This document shows positions 1-6,603 of a stretch of DNA of 64,000 nucleotides, piece by piece (the first letter of the stretch is position 1; every line of letters starts with the position of its first letter). The stretch comes from RUG626 sp964553775 (lineage in GTDB: Bacteria > Bacillota > Clostridia > Oscillospirales > Oscillospiraceae), in assembly GCA_964553775.1 (NCBI GenBank), contig CAZKLU010000002.1, positions 1-64,000 on the forward strand. The letters run 5' to 3'. Under the pieces are notes generated by a model that saw nothing but the letters and a program-made list of their open reading frames with translations, searched no databases and had not been told where the DNA came from. A program made the position numbers and the translations under genes.

Positions 1-208
1 TAAAGTTGATCTCTTTTGTATCAAAAGAAATGCTATTTTCAATACAAATCTGATAACGGTTATGACCGTCTACCAGAGTATCCCCCCATACAATGAGAGG
101 CTCTAAGCACCCATCCCTTAAAATGTTCTCTTTGAGCTGAGAGTACTCCTCTGTACTCAGGGGATACAAAAGGCTCTTAAACTCAGGATCAATCTTTAAC
201 TCTTTCAC
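1..208 (-). CDS. ParB-like N-terminal domain protein, partial (cut by window edge)
   Basis: The minus strand reads open from a GTG at 206-208 to base 1, so only the first 69 or so residues are present. The visible protein begins KELKIDPEFKSL and contains EPLIVWGDTLVDGHNRY, the pattern of ParB/sulfiredoxin-like nuclease folds seen in many phage and ICE proteins annotated as plasmid replication or partition proteins. The DGHNR motif is the conserved core of this fold. The GTG start overlaps the TGA stop of the XRE gene upstream by four bases (GTGA), which indicates translational coupling in a phage-like operon. Its C-terminal part, which would tell partition protein from DNA-modification-linked protein, lies outside the window. 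Confidence 0.75.
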   Translation of the reverse strand, partial: MKELKIDPEFKSLLYPLSTEEYSQLKENILRDGCLEPLIVWGDTLVDGHNRYQICIENSISFDTKEINF

Positions 209-462
209 CCCTCAATACCTCCCATCTGCCTATCTTTGAGAGGGGTAGCATTGCCCTCTTTACTCCAGTCCATGTAAGCAAGAGGAATACTGTAAAGCTC
301 ACTCAATTTCTGAGCCTCATCCATCTTAGGAGTACTTTTGCCGCTCTCCCAGCGGATCATAGTCTGCTCTGATACCCCTATAGCCTTAGCCGCCTCAACC
401 TGAGTATATCCAGCCTGTACCCTGCAAGCCGATAATCTCCACTTCATATCAAAGTAACTCAT
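205..462 (-). CDS. XRE-family helix-turn-helix regulator (cI/Cro-like)
   Basis: This 85-residue protein is almost entirely one HTH_XRE domain: residues about 12-62 carry GYTQVEAAKAIGVSEQTMIRWE followed, after GKSTPKM, by a fourth helix. The TQVEAA..IGVSEQTMIRWE pattern is the canonical helix-turn-helix of lambda repressor/Cro-type proteins. It has no peptidase or ligand domain, so it is a small DNA-binding regulator. It overlaps rha upstream by four bases (ATGA) and the ParB-like gene downstream by four (GTGA), so all three are probably translated from one phage transcript. Whether it acts as immunity repressor or early regulator cannot be told. Confidence 0.85.
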   Translation of the reverse strand: MSYFDMKWRLSACRVQAGYTQVEAAKAIGVSEQTMIRWESGKSTPKMDEAQKLSELYSIPLAYMDWSKEGNATPLKDRQMGGIEG

Positions 463-929
463 ACCGCCGCCCTCTCTTTCTGGTAACGATCCAACTCCTC
501 AGGGATAATAAGAGATTTTACAGTAGGCACTAACACAGTAACCTCCTGAGTAACAATATCTCCACGCTGGATCATTCTCTGTACTGTACGCCTACTACAC
601 CCCAGTATCTCAGCCGCCTCCTCTGTAGAGTACCCATGTATCTCTTGAGGTGTACACTTTTCTACAGGCTCAATATCCGCCGCAAACGCCTCTCTATACT
701 TAGCCTTAAACTCAGCATTTTTAACCCCTACGATCCTGCCAGCAATCAGATCACAGCCTTTAAGAGTAATCTCAAAAGTATGCCCTCTCTGCTTATCCAG
801 CCCCTCCTCAACAAAGTACTCAGGAGCCGCCTCACCCAAAGTAGCTACATACTTTCTAAGCTCTCTCATAAAGTTATCATGCCTTTTACCCAGCATCTCA
901 GCTACATCTTTACTATTCAATGACTGCAT
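459..929 (-). CDS. Rha-family phage regulatory protein with second HTH
   Basis: 156 residues. The N-terminal half (MQSLNSKDVAEMLGKRHDNF, then YFVEEGLDKQRGHTFEITLKG) matches the Phage_pRha pattern: a short DNA-binding segment with KRHDN and the conserved Y(F).. region ending in K/G-rich strand. The C-terminal half has a second HTH of the excisionase/MerR style (STEEAAEILGCSRRTVQRM, then a short wing). Rha proteins are phage regulators that interfere with infection in some lambdoid phages; a role here in lysogeny control is inference. The SD (AAAGGAGG) lies about 9 bases before the ATG and sits inside a perfect hairpin (940-981), which should limit its translation. Confidence 0.8.
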   Translation of the reverse strand: MQSLNSKDVAEMLGKRHDNFMRELRKYVATLGEAAPEYFVEEGLDKQRGHTFEITLKGCDLIAGRIVGVKNAEFKAKYREAFAADIEPVEKCTPQEIHGYSTEEAAEILGCSRRTVQRMIQRGDIVTQEVTVLVPTVKSLIIPEELDRYQKERAAV

Positions 930-939
930 ACAAGAAAAA

Positions 940-981
940 CCTCCTTTACTGTTAGATACTCAACCTAATCAGTAAAGGAGG
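940..981 (-). terminator. Hairpin with T-run that also contains the rha Shine-Dalgarno
   Basis: On the plus strand 940-951 (CCTCCTTTACTG) and 970-981 (CAGTAAAGGAGG) are perfect 12-base inverted copies with an 18-base loop. Read on the minus strand, the distal arm ends in AAAGGAGG followed directly by TTTTTC and then the rha ATG ten or so bases on. The structure therefore looks like an intrinsic terminator after the helicase gene. The same arm is also the ribosome binding site of rha. This is seen directly; the regulatory role is inference. Confidence 0.65.
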
Positions 982-1029
982 CAATTTTTAGACACTCTCA
1001 CTTAAAATTTTTAGATTTTCTTTTTCGGC

Positions 1030-2373
1030 TTAAAAGCCATAATCCTTTTTAACCCCCTCCGCCTTGCTATCTTTCTCCTCACCCTTAGTAGTTTTCTCCT
1101 CAGGGTTTTCAGAAATAAGAGGCTTAATAACACCTGTGTTAATATCCCAGATCATAAGTACCTCTTTATTATTTACACCGTACCTATTCTTTTTGATAGC
1201 AATCTTAAGAGTACTTTCTACTACAGAAAGTGAGAGTACTCTGCTTGAGTTTTGCCCTACTAAGTCACTCTCTGCAAGATCATGTAGCTCAGGGCTTTCT
1301 CCCTTTTTGCGGTTTTTCACCGCCTCTCTATTTGCCTGAGCTAAGAGGATTACAGGCTTTTTAAGCTCCTTACTCATCAAAAAGAGATCCTCTGAAATAT
1401 TACCATAAGCTATTCTAGGTATATCCGCCCTCCGCCTATCACTCATTAGAGATAACTGATCCACTATAATCAAATCCGCACTATGCTTTATAGCCAGCTC
1501 TTTAATCTCCTCAACATTAGGCTTGCGCCCATTAAAATCATCTGGAGTAACCACTACAAAGCCGCTTTTCTGAGATAACTGATTGATATAATTCTCATAA
1601 TCCTCCTCAAGATAACTACCACCATCAGTATCAGGCTTTTTCCCCAGAGTATGAGCACCATTCAGCAATCCGCTATTACTGAAATGCTTATTAAGCGTAT
1701 CAAATCTAAAACCTATAATCTCCCTACTCATCTCCCCAGAGTAAAAGAGGATCTTATACCCCAGATTAAAGGCTACTGTAGCAAAATACTCCGCCATCCA
1801 GCTTTTACCCACATTTGTACGCCCTGTTATTACTACAAGCTCCTCACCCCAGAGCCAGCCATTAGTAAGCTCATCCAGTTTAGGAATACCAGTAGGAATA
1901 CCAATAAGCCCCTTTACCTCACACCGCTTTTTATACTCTGCAAAACGATCCTTAGCATTAGTGATAATATCATAGCCATCCTTATTACCGCTGACTGGTA
2001 CAGACCTCTCAAGGCTCTCCAGCTCTCCCTTTAGATACTCAATCGCCTTGATACTATCCTCTCTCACACAATCCGCCGCATTTTGGATAATCGGTACTAG
2101 CTTAGTGTAAGTGTATGCCTCTTTGAGCTTATAGATCAGGTAATCTATGTTTTCCGATACCTCTAACATCTGAAAATCTGTAAACTCACTGAGAAAAGTG
2201 ATTTTATCAGGCACTTGCTTATACTTTTCAAAATGCTCCAGTATAAAAGTGATTTCCTCTTTACAGGTAAGAAACATCTCAGGGATTACATTATTTGTAT
2301 GTAAATCCTCAAGGCTACCACCCTCTAGGAGCTTACTTATGATACTTTGCTCTACCATCCCTCCAGTAGCCAT
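1030..2373 (-). CDS. Phage replicative DNA helicase (DnaB-like)
   Basis: 447 residues from ATG 2371-2373. I chose this start over an in-frame one 48 bases upstream because GGAGGGG lies six bases ahead of it. The N-terminal 140 residues are helical and lack a clear DnaB_N consensus. The C-terminal RecA fold has Walker A GRTNVGKS (about 184-191), Walker B DLIIVDQLSLMSDRRR, and AQANREAVKNRKKGESPELHDLAESDLVGQ split over the DnaB H3/H4 region. DnaB-type helicases are hexameric and unwind DNA at the phage or host fork. Its start codon overlaps the stop of the preceding helicase-loader fragment (TAATG), as in phage replication modules. The C-terminal tail is charged and probably disordered. Confidence 0.85.
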   Translation of the reverse strand: MATGGMVEQSIISKLLEGGSLEDLHTNNVIPEMFLTCKEEITFILEHFEKYKQVPDKITFLSEFTDFQMLEVSENIDYLIYKLKEAYTYTKLVPIIQNAADCVREDSIKAIEYLKGELESLERSVPVSGNKDGYDIITNAKDRFAEYKKRCEVKGLIGIPTGIPKLDELTNGWLWGEELVVITGRTNVGKSWMAEYFATVAFNLGYKILFYSGEMSREIIGFRFDTLNKHFSNSGLLNGAHTLGKKPDTDGGSYLEEDYENYINQLSQKSGFVVVTPDDFNGRKPNVEEIKELAIKHSADLIIVDQLSLMSDRRRADIPRIAYGNISEDLFLMSKELKKPVILLAQANREAVKNRKKGESPELHDLAESDLVGQNSSRVLSLSVVESTLKIAIKKNRYGVNNKEVLMIWDINTGVIKPLISENPEEKTTKGEEKDSKAEGVKKDYGF

Positions 2374-2564
2374 TACACACCCCTCCGATCCATACCAGCA
2401 ATCTCTACAATCTGAGAGCAATAAAGCACCCTGCTAGCTATACGCTCCTCAAACTGAGCCTTAAGCTCATCTGGAGATAGGTTACTGGTATAAATGGTAC
2501 TAAGCCCTCCACTCACTTTAGCATTGACAACACTTACCAGCCACTCTATAACCCACTCAGCGAG
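2373..2564 (-). pseudogene. 3' fragment of a DnaC/IstB-like helicase loader
   Basis: Sixty-three codons remain open upstream of a TAA at 2373-2375. The translation includes EWLVSVVNAKVSGGLSTIYT and SNLSPDELKAQFEERIASRV, which is the sensor-1/sensor-2 end of DnaC/DnaI/IstB ATPases (the T.YTSNLSP.EL and ERIASR motifs). Walker A and B should lie upstream, but the frame closes with TGA at 2565-2567 and the next DNA is a decayed transposon gene. The loader is therefore truncated at about 2565. It overlaps the helicase start by one base, the usual loader-helicase order in phages. Either a genomic deletion or insertion, or an assembly join, explains the break. Confidence 0.75.
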
Positions 2565-2641
2565 TCATCATCATAAAATAGTTGCCAATTTTATAAGAGA
2601 GTGATATACTACTATCAGAGAACAAAGGGAGGCAGTAAGAG

Positions 2642-3121
2642 CGGATAGACATATGCTTTATTAACCTTGGACAAAGCCATGACGCAGCAGAATTTGCTGT
2701 CCAAAGTGTGAGAAACCGGCGGTATACAGTTGGCAGATTAACTTTTCCAACTTTTACAAAAATATAAATCACAGCTGATGGTGACGGGAGTAATTGATGC
2801 CGAAACAGACTTTGAAAATATGAACTTGCCAAATTTGCGGATGATACAAATCTATCAATACAAGTTTCTCATTTTCCTCCAGGTACATCGAAAAGGAATA
2901 AGGTTGAGTACAGACTCGTTATCTATATAAGTAAGAATTGGGCAGGAGAACCTTTGATTGATAATGCCGCAGTTGTCAAACTTATTGGTTCAACATCAAT
3001 GCCGAAAGGTTTGAAAGTTATTTGCTCTGTAGAAAAGAAGATTTATCCTACAGAAGTAAAAGTCGATGAAGATCAGCTTGACGCTATTGATATTGAGTTT
3101 AAGGGATCAAATAAAGGTTGA
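2642..3121 (+). pseudogene. Decayed ISAzo13-family transposase, C-terminal part
   Basis: One frame read from 2642 to the TGA at 3119-3121 gives a recognisable ISAzo13-type transposase tail broken by stops at 2765 (TAA), 2795 (TGA) and 2813 (TGA). Segments in order: GQSHDAAEFAVQSVR; ITADGDGSN, then stop; KYELAKFADDTNLSIQ; VSHFPPGTSKRNKVEYRL; YISKNWAGEPL; LIGSTSMPKGLKV. The HFPPGTSK.NK.E.R block and the ITADG.GSN block are the family signature (family knowledge). The conserved W of SKWNKIEH is R here and both TGAs sit where the family has Gly and Trp. The N-terminal catalytic part and the terminal repeats are missing, so the element is dead. Confidence 0.8.
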
Positions 3122-3442
3122 AATCACATAATTCATGGATTCAAAAGCAGAAATTTCGTAGTAAATACTAAGGATATTATCCAATCTCAATGGTTTTATA
3201 CTGAAAGCCTGCACATTTGCCTTTATAAGCCTTTATCCGCTTTATCAAAATCTTTTTGATATATATTCTCAGGAGTACTATATATCGCACATAATTAGGG
3301 GCTTTTTGAGACTACTCCATATTCTGAAAGAAAAGGTTCCTTTTTAGTTATTTAAAACAGTACAAATCCGGACAGAAGATCTGTATCCTGCTTTTCAGAG
3401 ATGAAGCGGATATATTTATAAGAGATAAATGGAGGGTCGATT
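3122..3442. other. Intergenic, no gene seen
   Basis: Separates the transposase remnant from the hydrolase gene. A short inverted pair GATATATA / TATATATC occurs around 3260-3290. The last 20 bases hold the GGAGGG ribosome binding site of the next gene. Nothing else recognised. Confidence 0.5.
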
Positions 3443-4306
3443 ATGAGCAATAAACTGAGCATAAAAATAGCATTACTTCAATTACTTCCGGAAAGAAGTC
3501 TTGAGGGACAGTTAAACAAAGGTAAAGCCGCTTGCGTTAAGGCAAAAGCTATGGGTGCGGATATAGCTTTGTTTCCGGAAATGTGGAGCGATGGGTATGT
3601 TATCCCACAGGATAAAAATACTATAAATGATCTGGCAATTACGAAGGAAAGTAATTTCATAAAGAGCTTCAAAATGCTGGCGAAGAAATTGCAAATGGCA
3701 ATCGGAATTACGTTTCTCGAAAGTCATGAGCCGAAACCGCTGAATTCTGTGATACTTTTTGACAGGGAAGGCAGGGAAGTCTTGCATTATTCAAAAGTCC
3801 ACACCTGCACGTTTGATTTGGAAAAAATGCTTTTATCCGGTGATAACTTTTATGCCGCAGATCTGGATATTGGCAGAGACGTTGTTAGAATTGGGGCTAT
3901 GATATGCTTTGACAGAGAATTTCCGGAGAGCGCAAGGGTTCTGATGTTGAAAGGCGCGGAAATTATCTTAGTACCGAATGCCTGCCCAATGGAAATTAAC
4001 CGTTTGTCAGCACTTCGCACCAGAGCATATGAAAATATGCTTGCTATTGCTACCTGTAACTATCCTGTCGGACAGCCAGATTGCAACGGACATTCCACGG
4101 TATTTGATGGTGTAGCTTGGCTGCGTGAGGAGTCTAAGACGCGGGATATGTGCATTCTGGAAGCACCGGAGGAAGAGGGAATCTATGCGGCAGAAATTGA
4201 TTTGGATTTGCTTAGGGAATACCGAGCAAACGAGATTATGGGGAACAAGTATCGTCGGCCAAACAAATATGGGATATTGACTTCCAATGATAAATTTGTC
4301 ATTTAG
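3443..4306 (+). CDS. Carbon-nitrogen hydrolase (nitrilase superfamily)
   Basis: 287 residues, the usual size for one-domain nitrilase-superfamily amidases. The catalytic triad is visible: Glu46 in FPEMWSDGY, Lys118 in HYSKVHTC, and Cys155 in GAMICFDREFPES. These enzymes hydrolyse non-peptide C-N bonds such as omega-amides, carbamoyl groups or nitriles. The substrate cannot be read from sequence; the Cys motif with CFD(R/L).FPE and the C-terminal EI.G.KYRRP resemble carbamoylputrescine amidase/omega-amidase-type proteins. The start is supported by GGAGGG eight bases upstream. The isomerase-like gene 88 bases downstream runs in the same direction and may be co-transcribed. Cytoplasmic; no signal peptide. 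Confidence 0.85.
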   Translation: MSNKLSIKIALLQLLPERSLEGQLNKGKAACVKAKAMGADIALFPEMWSDGYVIPQDKNTINDLAITKESNFIKSFKMLAKKLQMAIGITFLESHEPKPLNSVILFDREGREVLHYSKVHTCTFDLEKMLLSGDNFYAADLDIGRDVVRIGAMICFDREFPESARVLMLKGAEIILVPNACPMEINRLSALRTRAYENMLAIATCNYPVGQPDCNGHSTVFDGVAWLREESKTRDMCILEAPEEEGIYAAEIDLDLLREYRANEIMGNKYRRPNKYGILTSNDKFVI

Positions 4307-4394
4307 AGAGTTTTATAAGAACAAAAAGGTTTACTGTTAATGGTTAATATACGCGAATTATAAATAACGAATAAAAGAGAAGAGAGCAAAAACA

Positions 4395-5222
4395 ATGATA
4401 CAATTTGGAATGCCAACATTGATTGAGAACAGAACACTGAAAGAGAATGCGGATCTTTGCGGCAGCTTGGGTCTGAAATTCATCGAACTGAATATGAACT
4501 TTCCGGAATATCAGATGGAACAATTGGAGCAGACGGATACCATGCTGCGGATTGCCGAACAGACAGGTATCTACTACACAGTCCATTTGGATGAAAACCT
4601 GAATATCGCGGATTTCAATCAACTGGTAACTGTAGCTTATCTGGAAACGGTACGGAGAACCATCGCGGCAGTAAAGAAGCTGATATGTTTGCGTGACCAA
4701 TTCGGAGATAATAGTCAGCCGCTAACTCTGAATATGCACATGAATCACGGGATTCACATTACCTTGCCAGATAGAAAGGTGCAGATGTATGACCGCGAAT
4801 TTGAAACTTATATGAAAGCGTTTACCGCGTTTCGGTCTTTGTGTGAAGAATGGATCGGAGACAGTGATGTGATGATTGCTATTGAGAATACTGATGGTTT
4901 CCGAGAGTATGAGAAAAAAGCAATCGACTATTTGCTGATGAGTCCGAAATTCGGTTTGACTTGGGATATTGGTCATTCAAAAGCAATCAGTGAGAAAGAT
5001 GTTCCATTTATTTTAAGCCATAAGGAGCATTTGATTCATTTCCATATCCATGATGGAACGGAAACACCGCCAAGAAACCATCTGGCACTTGGAGACGGCG
5101 AGATTGATCTTATTGAAAGATTGAGGTTAGCAGAGAACAGAAATGCCAGATGTGTTCTCGAAACGAAGACCATTGAAGCGTTAAGACAATCCGTAAAATG
5201 GCTGAGTGAAAATTATATATAG
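4395..5222 (+). CDS. Sugar phosphate isomerase/epimerase family protein (AP_endonuc_2 TIM barrel)
   Basis: 275 residues covering one TIM barrel of the xylose-isomerase-like/AP endonuclease 2 superfamily. Metal-ligand motifs are in the expected order: MIAIENTDG (strand Glu), LTWDIGHSK (Asp-x-x-His), LIHFHIHDG (His pair), HLALGDGEIDL (the GdGeid motif) and a final VLETKT (Glu). These enzymes rearrange sugars or act as endonucleases using divalent metals. The short size and GDGEID loop fit the isomerase/epimerase group better than endonuclease IV. Substrate unknown. A purine-rich AGAGAAGAGAG precedes the ATG. It follows the nitrilase gene and may share its transcript. Confidence 0.82.
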   Translation: MIQFGMPTLIENRTLKENADLCGSLGLKFIELNMNFPEYQMEQLEQTDTMLRIAEQTGIYYTVHLDENLNIADFNQLVTVAYLETVRRTIAAVKKLICLRDQFGDNSQPLTLNMHMNHGIHITLPDRKVQMYDREFETYMKAFTAFRSLCEEWIGDSDVMIAIENTDGFREYEKKAIDYLLMSPKFGLTWDIGHSKAISEKDVPFILSHKEHLIHFHIHDGTETPPRNHLALGDGEIDLIERLRLAENRNARCVLETKTIEALRQSVKWLSENYI

Positions 5223-5233
5223 CAGAAGCGATA

Positions 5234-5452
5234 ATGGCATTAAATGAAGAACGTCTAATTTTCATATTTAATCAGTCATTTGAACCGGAATACGCGGCAT
5301 TTTGGGTAATAATGCGCGAATATATCATTTGCTATTGCGAAAAAGCAACAGGCGTTATTGTGAAGTCCGCAAACTCTGTTGTGGCTTTGATACCGAATGA
5401 GGATATGGATTTTCCGTGTGAAATAGGCAAGAAAAATTTTAATTGTGACTGA
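5234..5452 (+). CDS. Small hypothetical protein (72 aa)
   Basis: An open frame that starts 11 bases after the isomerase-like gene and encodes a small protein with aromatic and cysteine residues (IICYCEKATGV, FPCEIGKKNFNCD). No domain recognised. The SD is weak (GAAGC seven bases upstream), and the protein looks like the end of something larger, so it may be a remnant. It is retained because it is directly downstream of a real gene and open in frame. Not certain to be translated. Confidence 0.35.
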   Translation: MALNEERLIFIFNQSFEPEYAAFWVIMREYIICYCEKATGVIVKSANSVVALIPNEDMDFPCEIGKKNFNCD

Positions 5453-5534
5453 GACTAAAGAAAGTTCCTGTATGAATTTCTGAAGACAATGTGTGATGAA
5501 TAACTCACTTCAAAATAACAAAGGGGAAAAGCAA

Positions 5535-5984
5535 ATGAACAGAACAGAAAATGTCGAACTGACAGTATTGTGCCTCATTACAGATGGAGACAGAATACTT
5601 CTTCAAAATAGAGCAAAAACAGATTGGCAGGGATATACACTGCCGGGCGGTCATGTGGAACCGGGAGAATCGTTCGTTGATGCGGTCGTTCGTGAAATGA
5701 AAGAAGAAACAGGACTGAACATAAAGAATCCGCGCCTTGTTGGAGTGAAGCAGTTTCCAATTAAGAACGGGCGTTATGTTGTTTTTCTGTTCAAAGCAAC
5801 CGAATATAGCGGTACAGTTGTTTCTTCTAACGAGGGTAAGATGGAATGGGTGGAAAACAATCGCGTGTCAGAAATAAACACTGTTGACGATTTTGGTGAT
5901 TTAATGAGGGTGATAAACGATCCGGATTTGACGGAATTTCAATACCTTGTCGATGGCGAGACATGGACAGTCTCAATTAAGTAA
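5535..5984 (+). CDS. Nudix hydrolase, 8-oxo-dGTP diphosphatase type
   Basis: 149 residues from ATG 5535, chosen over an in-frame ATG at 5493 because AAGGGG lies eight bases ahead of it. The full Nudix box GX5EX7REUXEEXGU is present at residues 39-61 (GHVEPGE ... REMKEETGL). The flanking NVELTVLCLI and LLQNRAKTDWQGYTLPGG match the MutT/8-oxo-dGTP diphosphatase group, which cleanses oxidised nucleotides by hydrolysis to the monophosphate. Substrate assignment within Nudix is uncertain from sequence alone. A broken second Nudix gene lies immediately downstream. Confidence 0.88.
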   Translation: MNRTENVELTVLCLITDGDRILLQNRAKTDWQGYTLPGGHVEPGESFVDAVVREMKEETGLNIKNPRLVGVKQFPIKNGRYVVFLFKATEYSGTVVSSNEGKMEWVENNRVSEINTVDDFGDLMRVINDPDLTEFQYLVDGETWTVSIK

Positions 5985-6003
5985 ATCGATGGTTCGCGGA
6001 TGA

Positions 6004-6254
6004 GCAAAAATTGAATACGATTGTGAATTCAAGAAAGACAATAAACGGCTTAGAAATCGGGTTACTGAAATTATTGTGAAAGATGAATGTGTATTGTTTG
6101 AAAAAATGAGAAAGATTATTACTATTCTGTTGGCGAAGCATTTCATATTGGGAACGCGGCGGAACCGAATCATAACCGATAAAAGAATTTGAAAGATTAC
6201 GGATTTACGGAGGAACAATATGTATACACAGAAGCGATACCGTGTTTAATTTGA
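6004..6254 (+). pseudogene. Frameshifted second Nudix hydrolase remnant
   Basis: One frame from 6004 gives YDCEFKKDNKRLRNRVTEI then IVKDECVLF, the first strands of a Nudix fold. After about 6110 the sense moves to another frame giving NEKDYYYSVGEAFHIGN (the family has YYYSVGGA.HIGE). The Nudix box itself is deleted. The second frame then hits TAA after AAEPNHNR and resumes as KNLKDYGFTEEQYVYTEAIP before TGA at 6252-6254. The last piece could be the tail of a different protein, so an internal deletion is likely. Not translated as one protein. Confidence 0.55.
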
Positions 6255-6603
6255 AAATTTGATAGTAACCGATTTTTTACACTTTCTTGTTTTCTCACGC
6301 TTGCAAAAGTTCACATTGTGGTTTATAATAGGGTTGGCTGCGAGGTGAAAAGAGGTTTTCCGGATTCGCGGAGTTTGCGCTTCACTCCAACTTTGCAGAA
6401 ACATAAGCGTTTTTGCGCTTTCATCTAAAAATATATTTCAGAAATTTCTGCCTGTGGATAATATTCATAAATCTGTGCCAAATCTTCAAATCTGAGAATC
6501 TCATCACCTTTGAGTATGGAGAGCGCGGCGCGTGAAATCCGCACGGTGACGGATAAGTATACTTAATTATGATAATCGCAAATCAAATGAAAGAGGTACA
6601 CAA
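6255..6603. other. Intergenic upstream of polA
   Basis: No ORF of substance. AT-rich in the first part and mixed near 6520-6550. AGAGGT lies about six bases before the polA ATG. I could not place a convincing -35/-10 pair. Confidence 0.5.

Noticed and set aside
2642..3121. UGA recoded as Gly or Trp to keep the transposase open
   Set aside because: There is also a TAA in the same frame, and TGA is the normal stop of intact genes in this window (for example rha-XRE and atpI-atpB overlaps).
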